64,000 bases of DNA from contig JAAGOF010000271.1 in NCBI GenBank assembly GCA_010645155.1, positions 326,146-390,145 of the forward strand. Direction: 5' to 3'. A program made the position numbers and the translations under genes. Source of the DNA: Tigriopus japonicus (lineage: Eukaryota; Arthropoda; Copepoda; Harpacticoida; Harpacticidae). The notes under the pieces are model-generated. The model was not told the DNA's origin and ran no database searches. It was given only the letters and a program-made list of their open reading frames with translations. Positions 11,101 through 22,183 of the stretch are shown here, in pieces (within the stretch, counting starts at the first letter, position 1; each line of letters opens with the position of its first letter).

Positions 11101-14100
11101 CATTATTTCCACTTGATTGCCCCCCACGAGAAACAGATTCCACCCTCTCACGCTTGGGAATAAATTAGAATGAGTTGTTGGGCCAAGACTAAACCCGGTA
11201 GGGAACATGGAACAGGCGCAGTTGGTTGCCCCTTTTTCTGGAATTTGTATCTTGTCGTAATGCATCATCAGCCTCTCAATGATCAAGACGGAAAGTGATA
11301 AAAAAGCTTTCCTTTGAAAACCATCCCCCTTTCTTGGAGAAGAATGTCCAGAGACGAGACACCAAGTACGCAATATCCGTCATATTTTTTGCCGTGTTCC
11401 ACCCTCCCTTCCTCTCCTGTTCCTTGTGCAAACAGGAAATGAATCAACGATCCTCTTCTTGAGTTTTGACGCTTCCTGCTTCCTTTTTCTTTCAACATCC
11501 CAGAAGCCATTCATTCATTGTCCATATATAGTACGATGTTCCCACTGAGTGAGTGTGTGACTACGAATGTGTATTTTCGGCGGTTGTAGATTGAGAATGA
11601 ACTGTGCCCCTTCAAAGTTTTTCCTTGATCCACGTCTCAATTTTGAGTCTCCCTTTTCGCTCGGCTTCCCAATTGAAGAAATAGAGACACTGAAGAAACC
11701 GGGAAGGGGAAACACAGGAAGAACAAGGGAAGTAAGAAAAGGAATTAGTGCACTCAAGTTCAAACAAGAGCGAGAATTCAAGAATCCGACCATGGAACAA
11801 TGGTCCCAGCACCCACCCTCATACGTCCGTCCGAGGTGAAAAAGAACCCTCGAGAGTTGGTGTGTCCCGCCAGGTTTTAAAGACCTCCGGCCTTCAATCG
11901 CAACCGATCTTCGCTTCTTTTTTCCGTCTTTTGGTTCTCGAATACAGTCACAACGTTACGAATGAAATGGTAGATCAATATCGAATATGGTACGGCAATG
12001 AAATCTGAAACATAGAATTCTGACAAAATGAGACAAATGGAACACTCAAGCACTTAGGTAATATTAAACTTTTTCTTATAAATTTACTGACATGTGGACT
12101 GAGACATGGAAGTTATTTCTGTGTTTGTCGCAATATTTCATGATTCTAGGAAGCTCCGTGGAGTTTTTAGATCGTTGTTGACTCGGAAGTCAAGTTCAAC
12201 GTCTTTGTAAAGGTTCGCGGAAGAGCAAGATATCAGCTATCGTTGGTCGCACCCCCTATTTGGAAAGAATTATGGGATTGTGACCCTTAGTTAGATGTGG
12301 TTGTAACGAATCGCCGGTTTTTGTGTGTCCCCAGGCTTCTTTCTCCCTCGTGGAACAAAGTGAGATCCATTGTAGTCCCCAAATCTTGTTCCATCCCTCT
12401 GTCTGTTTCTCAGGCCAATATCGGAGGAGACTTAAAAGCCAAGTCTTTAAGTGTCTTTTTTCTCTCTGGAAGTATCTGCCAAGGGTTAGTTCGGGTGGTA
12501 AGGAGCTAGCTAGGACTGGTTAGAAGGGAGAAATTGCATATAAATGGTTGGTTCAATGATGTTTGAAAAGCCTCCCAATGTTGGAAAGGGAAATTGGTCC
12601 TTAATAAATGACATCAAAGGAGGGGTGAGCTCAGCACTTTTCTCCCCATCGAGAACAAAGAACAGAAAAAATGCCCTTAACCAATCTTGTTGTTGTGGAA
12701 CACAGCTTGGCCTAAATATATCGTGATGTATGTTCGACACTTGCCTAAACCAGATCCTTTTCATCCCTTTCCCGAGCAGCCATATTTTTTGTTCTTCCCA
12801 AAGTTGAGAGGGATTTTCGTCCCAATCCTTCCAAGTACTCAATATGTACTGAACGCCTTGAACCACTTTGGATTTTGGGTAAAAACTGCCGATGGTATGC
12901 AAATTCACTCTCTTCCCAAAAGAAAATCGCGTACCAAGACAACGCGAAGAATGGATTGCAACTCAGCTAGCCAAGAGGAACTGAAAAAGTCACCTTGTTC
13001 CAAAAAGTGTTTGGTGGTTGTGGGTGGAACGATACGTACACCAGGGACAAGGGAGACTACGTTCCAAATCATTGACACAATCAATCACTCCTGCATAAAT
13101 TTGAGGCAGAAAACGTGGTCTTCAGAACTCCTTCGAGACGAGCCCTCTTTTCTTTTCTCCCCCAAAGTTTACAACTGCTTGGTCTATACTTTGAAGGAAG
13201 GGTGGAACAGGGAAATCCATCGGAATGGAATTTTAAACCATGACAAACATGAATCATTCCACCCTCCGTGAATATCCAGACGACTATCATGCATGGTCAT
13301 GGACCATTATGAGTTTTCCGTTTCCTCTTGTTACGAGAGACTTGAACTTGACGTCTACCCAAGGAATTGCCAATGGGTTCCCAAGTGTTCCATTGAATCA
13401 ATTTCGGAGTTTCAAGTCTAGAATACGCAGATGGGAACTTTCAAGGAGATAAGTACCTCTTAAGTGGAAATGATTTAAAAGGATTGCCAACTTCATCACT
13501 TGCCTCGTTCCTTCATCAGCTTATCAAGTTCGATGGTAGGATTAAGTTCTGCCCAACGAACTAGTGATCAAAGACCTCTTCTAGCATCGTTCTAAACGCG
13601 ACAGTTCTAAACGTGTTGCTTCTGGTGAGTTTGGTATCTAATGCGTATTCAAACTCCATATCTGTGGAACAAATGTTTTCTACTTGGCTGAAGGGTGGGA
13701 TTTCCTGGGAGGATTAAGACGAGGATTGAGTTAGTTTGCATGTTTTGGCAATGGGGTTAGAGGCGTTTGCAAATTTGTGCAACTGATCCCGAGTGAAACG
13801 TTTGTTACCATATTGGTTGCAAATCTCATCTTTACTTGTAGCTTGGTACATCGAGAATATATGCAGTTCTTCTAAGAGCGGTGGCAAACAATTATCAACC
13901 AAACAAAGCGATTCTTTCTACGACCGATTATTCTGAAGTCTCCCGTAGGAGCAAATAAGTCAGCCATAAACACTTGANNNNNNNNNNNNNNNNNNNNNNN
14001 NNNNNNNNNNNNNNNNNNNNNNNNNNNNNNNNNNNNNNNNNNNNCTTTGTACTGCAGGGTACGTGAGTGAGGTGAGCTTTGCCAAAAAAGAACTTTCTTC

Positions 14101-16540
14101 ACTCACCATAGAGCACATCATAAGATGCATGACCACACACTTGCAGGTTTTGTTGGATTAAAAAGCGTCATTTTGGTTTTTCAGAAAATAAGATACCTTG
14201 AACATTTATTTGTGTTCAGAGCGGCAATTAACCAACAACTTGTGAGCCTGAAAAAATCAATTGCTAAAGTTTAATATTAAAGTGTTCAAGAAAAGCCTAA
14301 GTACCTTGAATTTTAAAGAAGTTGTCCTTCCTAAACAGTTGAATACGTATCGATGCGTAGCATAGACGGAGGGAGATTTCTTGAGTGACTTACTCTTTGA
14401 CGTCTTCGTTACAAAGTTTGCCATTGTGATACAGTGCAAGTTGCAAGCAAAAAGACACGAATGTAAGAAAGGGGGAGGAAAATGAAGGAAAGTCATGCCT
14501 CAATGGGTAAATAATGCCCAAAGGTGCCACAACCTCTTTGGTTTATGGACCTTTAGCCAAGGGGGTGAATAATTACACCCTCAAGATCATTCCTGAAACA
14601 ATCCATCTTACTCCCAATGTGCTTGTCGTTGTCTTTACAACCTAGCTTATTAAAGCATGGCTAACCTAGATACGTTTATGGTTAAAGAAGAGTTCAATGG
14701 CTTCATCTTCTGGGACAATGGGATCAAATGTCCATATTAGTAAAACAGGGAAGTGCAATGCCGACTTCTCCCTCGAGTCGCACCCCTTGACTTTGCTTTG
14801 CATGCCTGGATGCATTCGAATTCCCTCAGGAAGTACTTCAAACCATGCTAGAGGATCACATTTATTGCCCTGCACCAAAACGAGTTCAACACGAAAGGAT
14901 TGCCACACTTTCATCTTACGTGGCTCCAAAAGACACGGCTAAACTGAGATAGTTCATAGCTTATCATTTTTGGGTCACAAGGGCGGTCGGGGAGTCATAA
15001 AGCAAGAAATCATCTCCGCCAGTTTTCTCCCCCATTCGGTCGTTTGGTTCCCCGCAAATCTAATATGGGGTGTGAAAAATTGTCTCTCTCTTCAATAGCA
15101 GGTCCCATATGGGTTTCTTGTTCTGAGCGGAAGGAAGTGAGCACAAGACTTGGAAGGTTTTCGGTACCAAGGACTCGGAAGAAAAGCCAAACGAGCAAAT
15201 GAGAATCTAGCTGGAGGAGTGGGTCTCCAAAGGACGATTGTAACTATAACGTTATTGTAAATTGTACACAATAAACACTAAGGGGAGAACGAAGGGAGAG
15301 CAAGCTCCACTTGGTTGTTCCAAAGCAGAGATGAGGCCGAAGTAGTCCAATGGGAATGTGGGGAAGGAAGTTGGGGCAAATGGAAACTACAGTAGTGAGT
15401 GAGTGAGTCCGACCGAATTGGGCGATGACGGCGACCCTAAATTACTTTCTTGATTAATTATCAACAACCAGTGGTGTTGAAAAAGGAAATGTGATTACGG
15501 GCCACTTTTTACGACGACGAGCAATTTCGAAAAGAAATTCATTACTTTGGTCCCGCTTAAAGAAGGTCAGAATATGGCGGAGTAGACCGGTTTAGTCCCC
15601 CAATCAAAGGTCATCCGATAGAATAGAGATGTACGGGTCGGAGCAGGTAAATTATCTATCCGTGAATAAGGGGAGGCCAAAAAAGTAAGGGGGTTGGAAA
15701 AAACCCTCATTAGCTCTAAATAGGAAAACTTTCCCTTTCAGTTCGAAAGCCAAGGGGGTTGGTTGGGTGTCCTAATTGATTTCGCCTTAGGGAAGCAAGT
15801 CCTCAAAGAAAGGCGGAAGGGGATTGCCTGACACAAAGTAACTAAGGGTTTTTCCCTCTCTACGCATGTTCAATGATGTCTTCCAGTGTGTCTTGTCTTG
15901 TTCCTCCCCTGATCCCATTGGTTAAGGTGAGGTAAAAGTGTCTCTAGTTCTTCTTTGCCAGGGGTGGAATAACAAAAAATGTCAATAGTTTGATTGAGAA
16001 AGATTATCTTGTTATCCCGGATTTCCAAGACTGATTGGAACGATGGACTGACTCCAAGAGAAGATTCCCCTTTTCCTTGGAAAGCAAAAAAGTGCATTGT
16101 CATAAATGAGCAAAAACAACATGTTCCATGAACGGCGATATGAAACAGGACACCCTGAGCAGCTGTTTACAAAGATGTTAGCAAGAGCAATTGTTGTTAA
16201 GCATCACGTGCTATGGACTCTGCCCATCCAATCAACCAAACATATGCACTTCAACCAAAAAGACTGGTCCATACAAGTTAATCATACACCAACTCAGCCA
16301 ACATGACAAGAGAAGACTATGGAGATGCATTGCCACATAGTGGAGGATAAGTCGAGGATTTAGCTCGGTAGATCCATTCCATTCAGGGACGTATTAATGT
16401 CCGTCTGATACTTACGCCTAATCCAAGGGATATATTGGCAGATTGTCAACAGTTCACAATAGCATCTATTTGCAAGTGTAAAGCCTAGCTAAATACCAAA
16501 AGACACGAGTGTCATAAGAAAGGCTCATTTACGAGAACCA
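8131..16540. other. Gene-free stretch with assembly gap
   Basis: No supported exon in 8.4 kb. Two long open frames (9464-10036 and 12687-13271, plus strand) lack domain-like content and are not accepted. The stretch includes 67 undetermined bases at 13978-14044, so an exon at the gap cannot be excluded. Confidence 0.35.
13978..14044. other. Assembly gap (67 N)
   Basis: Sixty-seven consecutive undetermined bases. The flanks show no repeat that would explain the break. Confidence 0.99.
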
Positions 16541-17509
16541 TCAGGCTTTTTCGTTCTTGGAACAGTAAGTAGGGGACAAGATCACAGTTTGAAGCGAAGA
16601 CGCTAGGGATGTCGAAGACGATGACGACGAAATCGCTCCATTGACTTGGTCACTGTCCTCCGATAGTTGTGAATCTGGCTCCTCTTTCTTCGCATCATGC
16701 ATGCCCTGGTTGACAATTCCCAATTCCGATAATGAGAGTCGGTTCTCCAAGTTGGTTTGGGGTGCCAAAGCCAACCCCTCATCTTGTTCCTCTTCCTCTG
16801 CTTGTGTTGTCAAATTCGTCGTTGTGGTGCTTGCGTATGAATCGCTGCCCACATCTTGGTTTCTGCCATTCATATTGATTTGCACAACCAGATAAAATTG
16901 ATTCCTTGTCATTGGAACAATGCTAGTCTGACAGGAGAAGGGGGATTCGGCCAGATACGTGGTGGTTCCACTGCCACTCACGGTATTGGGCTCGCTTGGC
17001 ATTGATGCCACAGAAGGGGGAGGCAGGGTTTCAGGGTTCAAATTAGCTCTACTCGTGCATTCCTCGGATGTCGAAGATCTTGTCATCACCCCGTTGTCTT
17101 GCCAAACAATATCCATAAATGAGACCTTACTCAAACGGGCCCTAGTTTTGCCATAGGTCGCACTAGAACTGGCTGGAGTTGGTGGAAGGGGTGGATGAAT
17201 TCCGTCACCATGACGTCTTCGATGCTTGTTGATGGCGGCATAAATGGGTTCAAGATTGGATTGGCAGTGCAATGGCGTTAAGAAAGGTTGAGGCAAAATG
17301 GGTGTGGGAATCGCCACGTTGGTTCCGGGCTCATATTTTGATGGCGGAACGGACTTTAAGTTGTTCTTGACAAAGTGGTTGGTAATGAGGGCCAACAGTA
17401 AGAAGAGGATAATAAGGATGACAATAGAGATCAAGGCCGCACTGATGAGGAAAATGCCCACGATTGTTTCGAATGGGCAAACACTTCCCGAAGGTAACCA
17501 TGGTCCATC
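16541..17509 (-). CDS. Last exon of a single-pass membrane protein: juxtamembrane, TM and cytoplasmic tail
   Basis: The exon begins after a TTTTCAG acceptor at 17510, in phase 0, and runs 322 codons to the stop. It encodes a short extracellular stub (DGPWLPSGSVCPFE), one long hydrophobic segment at about residues 17-43 (VGIFLISAALISIVILIILF and on), then a stop-transfer HFVKNN and a roughly 275-residue cytoplasmic tail. The tail is rich in Ser, Thr and Pro, with PPLPPTP proline clusters, an acidic EEEEQDE stretch and a poly-Ser run. The next supported exon upstream (19114-19217) encodes a PSI-type Cys module ending in the same phase, which makes this a type I receptor-like protein. I cannot name the family; plexin-domain-containing proteins are one idea. 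Any first exon and signal peptide were not found. Confidence 0.6.
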   Translation of the reverse strand, partial: DGPWLPSGSVCPFETIVGIFLISAALISIVILIILFLLLALITNHFVKNNLKSVPPSKYEPGTNVAIPTPILPQPFLTPLHCQSNLEPIYAAINKHRRRHGDGIHPPLPPTPASSSATYGKTRARLSKVSFMDIVWQDNGVMTRSSTSEECTSRANLNPETLPPPSVASMPSEPNTVSGSGTTTYLAESPFSCQTSIVPMTRNQFYLVVQINMNGRNQDVGSDSYASTTTTNLTTQAEEEEQDEGLALAPQTNLENRLSLSELGIVNQGMHDAKKEEPDSQLSEDSDQVNGAISSSSSSTSLASSLQTVILSPTYCSKNEKA

Positions 17510-19113
17510 CTGAAAACAAGGAACACGATTAAGGCTTTTTTTTCTTGGCCAACCATGATCTGCAGTCTTGGCAGTGATAAGCGATCTTATATCCCCATAA
17601 ACGTCTTCTGGAAAACAATCTCGAGATTTATTTGCCTATGGTTGGACATTAAGTTAGAGTGACGGGTCCCTCTGTCTCAGCCTTTGATAAAGTCTGGGTC
17701 TCTTTTCCTCCTCAAACGCGACTGCTTGGACACCATGGCAAGTCGATCCTAGTGGAGATTTACTTGTCACTTTCATTGGGAGCCGGATCAACTTGGGCCG
17801 CACTCCAAAATTTCTTTCGAAATGCCCACTACACACAATACATGTGATTTTTTCTTTCCCTCTATTGACCTCAGTGAATATCGCTTCAAATTGATTCGAG
17901 GATCAAGTAAAATCTGGTTTTGCCATCCATCATTCCGTGTCACTTCTGAAGTGTTGCCGGGATTGGTTAGCATCAAACCTTGCAGTGTTTCGGGTCCCAT
18001 GAGAGCAAACAACATTATCAACCCCCGTCTCGTCAGAATAAGTGATTCCATCTCCCTGCTCGTCTCATCTTGCTCACCATCATCCCCTTGCACATTTTGG
18101 CATCAACATGTTGGAACGAGGCGCTTTGACTAAGTGAAAAGTTTTCATCTGAATTGATTCAATCGGAAGCGAGAGACTTTGCCCGAGCAAAGCCATTGAT
18201 TGTTGAGTTTTTGTCTCGAACATTTGTTGCTTTGGATCGCACACTCACTTCAATGATTTTGACGGACAGTAACAACAAAGATCGAGAGATTGAGACTTTT
18301 GGGTGTCCCAGGAATCGCATTCCCACAACAATCTCAGATCCTGATCTCAATTTGATTCACACTTGCTCAACAAAGCAGCATCTGTTCAGTTTTATCTTTT
18401 GGGAGCGATCAATAATTTTGAGGGGGGAGAGAAGTAATTGAGGGAAAAATCTGACCAAATATGAAACTCCCGTGGTCATCGTTCCCCATGAGGTTCTAAC
18501 AAGCCTCTCCCAACTTCCACGAAAAGACATTCAATTCATCCCTCTTCTTCCATAACTGAGATTGAAACGTGCTTCCACAAAAACCAGCAAAAATATTCAA
18601 TCACAGTCAGCGTTTAAATATTACTCTCAATTGAAAGTGAGCACTCCTATCAACCACAAAAGAGGATTGATAACCTTGATCGCCAAACTCAAAATAGACT
18701 TTTTTATCGGCGATTTTTCTTATATTTTCAGTGTCAAGAACGACGGACATTCCCCTCCTCGAATGAAGTGTCCCCAGGAATGCTTCATAACTATAAAGTG
18801 TGAGGGTGAACGGGAAAGTCAGTGTCTCTCCACACTTCTACCACCCCATTGCAGAGAGCATGAAGCATCCCCTTGTCACACAATGGAGGAAGGGTGGCAA
18901 ATATGGGCACATCATCGGCCAAAGAGACTAGATTGAATATCTTTCTTTATAGCTACAATCCCCCCACCCTTTCCAGCAACCCGCACCCTCCGTCTAAAAT
19001 AACGAGTCTACCCCGGGTTATGGAATGTTCGTACATCCTGTTTTACAGGCTGTATTCAAACACCGTCTGTTGTAATATTTGGTTGCGTTGTAAGACAGAA
19101 AGAAGAGACTTAC
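17510..19113 (-). other. Intron between PSI exon and TM exon
   Basis: Inferred intron of about 1.6 kb on the minus strand: donor GTAAGT at 19113, acceptor CAG at 17510. Nothing else supportable is seen inside. Confidence 0.45.
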
Positions 19114-19217
19114 TAAGCATTGGGATCGAGTGGTACAACTCTCGATTCCAAAACACCATCCACAATTGAGCGTGGGTTCGAGTCCAACACAACGTGGGCA
19201 AAACTTCCCGCCCTTTT
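19114..19217 (-). CDS. PSI (plexin-semaphorin-integrin) domain exon
   Basis: This 104-nt minus-strand exon lies between a pyrimidine-rich acceptor (GGTTCTATGCTCAG) and a consensus GTAAGT donor. It encodes KFCPRCVGLEPTLNCGWCFG followed by IESCTTRSQCL. The spacing C-x2-C-x8-C-x2-C-x4-C-x5-C around the CGWC core is the hallmark of the PSI fold. It ends in phase 0, exactly the phase at which the exon at 16541-17509 starts, and joining them supplies a final Cys (SVCPFE) just before the membrane. It therefore most likely belongs to the same gene. The preceding exon, which must end after one base of a codon, was not located. Confidence 0.5.
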
Positions 19218-20736
19218 CTGAGCATAGAACCGAAACGGAATTATTAATTCGGGACATTTTTAATGCAAAGCCAACATGGGTCCTTTGAGGCGAAATCATC
19301 ATTAGATGTGGCAATTTTTTCACCCCTGTTCGTTCTTGGATCGAGATGGCTAGAACTCGGACGAGTCTTATCAAGAAAGAGGTCCCCTTGGAATATCCTC
19401 TCTATCCCACATCAAATTATGTCAGTTCGCCCCATCAAATGGGTGCCCGAGAGTCGGTCCTCGTGGAAGCTTTGGGTCGCCCCTCTTTTGCATGCCAGTC
19501 AAAAATTGAGGTGACTGGCCCCAGCCATATTGAAACCTTGGCGTTATTGAGGATGATCCCCTTTTGTCACATTCTCTTGATTAAGTCACAAAGCGACCAA
19601 GAGATGGCAACCGGTGGGAAGTGATTCCGTCGCCAGAACAGGGTGGCCTAGACAAAAAGTAACGTTCCGTGGGTGGTTGAAAAAAGGGGGATCGTTTAGT
19701 CCGGTTGTTGACTTCTTTGCAGCACACTTTTATCTTCATGCATTAGTTAGATGGGTTGGAATTCCAAATTCATTCTCATTGCTCCGGGTCTCTCTGTCTG
19801 TTGGAAGGGGCTTCCCCGGTTTCGGTTGCCAGTAAAATGCAAATTTGTCCCAAGTTTTTCCAAAGTTGATGGCACTTTCCGGAATCCCTTTTCACAAACA
19901 CATATATACACAGGCTATTTCAAGTGGAGATTGTATGTCTCTGAGCTGAGTCAGAGAATTCCCGGAGCTTTTTCCTCACTTTGTACATTCAGGCAGGCAA
20001 ATCTACGATCGACTAACTGGCTCATTTACTACCTCGACGAAAAAATGGGAACGTCCAAACTGTTGAAAAGTCAACGATCCATTTCAATGAGATGTAAACA
20101 ATTCCCTATGTTTAGCTGTCAAAAGTAAGACCTCTTCTAACTCAGATGAGAAAAGGTATAATCAGTTTGAGACCGTGCCATAGCGATAGAGTATCTATCA
20201 CATTTGACGATGGGACACTCACTATCTGGTTAATGATGAAATATTAGCTAAAACAAGAGACGGCACATTCCACACATAGACGAACCCTCTTGGCCATTGA
20301 TTCAGAGCGATTGCCAAAATCCCCCATCAAAGATGCGTCATGACACTGGAACTCTCTCGTGCGCCCTTCATTGATGACACTGATCTCGGAATAGTCTGCA
20401 ACTCAAACAGGGATGGGATTCCCTTGACTTGGTACTCAGAACATTTTTTCGACTTGCTTCATACATACAGAAGACTACATATCTATATTAAAATTCGATT
20501 GAACATCAAGGTGGACTTAAAAAGGTTAAGACAAAAAAGGAATTCAATCGATTACTCTGCTCATATTTTGTAGTAGAGAATACATTGTTTTTGTGTTAGG
20601 TTTGGCTTTTGGCTCACCAAACCTGTAAAAATAAATGAAACGACAATTGAGGACGTTGTCTCAAGAAGAAAAACTCCTACTGACCTTTCCAACTTATTGA
20701 GGCAGATTTCCCTTTGAGTGAATTGGAACTTGAAGG

Positions 20737-20968
20737 CATAGGCGTAGGAGGTGTGGTTTATTTGGGGGGGCAACACCAAATTTGCCCGAATTTCACAAAC
20801 ATTTGATAGCTTTGCTGATAAGTCAGAAGAACATTTTGTCCCTTCCCTTTCGCTTGCCAAATACACCCGAATGCCCGAATATCTCAACTCATTTGCCCGA
20901 ATTTTAGCAGTCTCCGGAGGCCAGGGGGGGCAGTTGCCCCCCCTGCCCCCCTGCCTCCTACGCCTATG
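20737..20968. mobile_element. hAT-like MITE, 232 bp, with 8-bp target duplication
   Basis: The ends are inverted repeats: CATAGGCGTAGGAGG on the left, its reverse complement CCTCCTACGCCTATG on the right. The element is flanked by identical 8-bp direct repeats CTTGAAGG at 20729-20736 and 20969-20976. Subterminal G-tracts occur at the left and C-tracts at the right. Eight-bp duplications and CA-starting termini fit the hAT superfamily. There is no coding capacity. Confidence 0.75.
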
Positions 20969-21443
20969 CTTGAAGGATATTTGTTGCTCAAAAACAAAAA
21001 AGTCTGCAGGAGAAACAACATTTTTCGCACAATTTACAATTACATCAACACATTTTATATTTCATCAGTTAGTAATTGTGTTAGCAAATGCAAGAAAATG
21101 GGTTGTTCATTTTCAAACTGCGAATACCACTTCTTTTTTTATTTTGACAGATTTATCGCTCATAAATGCATTGCTAATGAACCCCGCAAAAAACCTCAGC
21201 TTGTACACTCTGTTTAGCGCCTCTAGTTGTCAAATTAAAACATAGTTGCGGGATAGTAATTTGTAATGCCACTCTTTGGAAAGAAATGCTTTGCATCTTC
21301 ATCACAATAAAATTTCTCCAAAATGTGCGATTTTGATAACATAATTCCACTACAAAGAAATAGATATATGAAGGAAAAATCCTAAACTTTTGCAAAAGGG
21401 GGGCGTTAATACTTGCTCCACTAGCTGGCAACTATGTTTCAAT

Positions 21444-22183
21444 TCTCACTTATAAACGACACAAAAATTAATTCAAGGTTGCGTGAGCAAAAAAGGGCAA
21501 AGTTCCGTTGTGAGGTGGGGAAGACATTGCCAGAATGTAAACATTGCTTCTCCAATGTTAAATTTGCTTCTCATTTAAGGTAGAGAAACCAGCTTTCCCC
21601 AGAATGCCGTGTCACCTTTGATTCTACAGGGTATATCGCCTAAAATTCATCCATTCAATCAAAGGCATTGTCACATAACTACAATCCCAGATGCATTACC
21701 TAGACAAACAAAAGTTCGATTTACATAATGGCCACCTTTGGTCTTCACCACGGCCTTCAATATTCCCACAGGCTTGTACCTTAATCAGTTTGACCCAAAG
21801 CCTCTTCAGAATGGACTAGATGGAAATTTTCATCTAATTGAGGCCTGGAAATGAATGAGGACATTTATCCTTGTCTCAGAAATGAGAAAAGACAATAATT
21901 TTGAACAAGCTGTGTGGTATGTCAAGCAGCCCCATCTTGTTGAAGGAGCAGGGAAGTTCAGAGGCCATTTTCGCACATTTAAAATTGATTTACAAAAACT
22001 TTTGAAAACAAAAGAGTTTGCCAAAAGAATACGCAAAACATTATGTTTAAACGAAAAGAGTGAAAGTAATATAAAGCCAACGCATTAAAGGTAGGAATCT
22101 TGTCTTCACCACCTCACAACGGAACTTTGCCCTTTTTTGCTCATGCAACCTTGAATTAATTTTTGTGTCGTTTATAAGTGAGA
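21444..22183. mobile_element. Mutator-like MITE, 740 bp, long TIRs, 10-bp target duplication
   Basis: The first 83 bp (starting TCTCACTTATAAACGACAC) and the reverse complement of the last 83 bp match except at two positions. The element is bounded by perfect 10-bp direct repeats ATGTTTCAAT at 21434-21443 and 22184-22193. Long TIRs with a 9-11 bp duplication are typical of Mutator-like (MULE) elements. The interior has no plausible transposase, so it is non-autonomous. Near-identity of the arms suggests recent activity, or conversion between the arms. Confidence 0.8.

Noticed and set aside
12687..13271. 194-codon plus-strand open frame
   Set aside because: Composition looks random, an antisense frame overlaps it, and there are no splice or start features.
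14257..14496. Minus-strand frame with a basic stretch (MANFVTKTSKSKSLKKSPSV)
   Set aside because: Isolated, next to an assembly gap, with no partner exon and no recognisable family.
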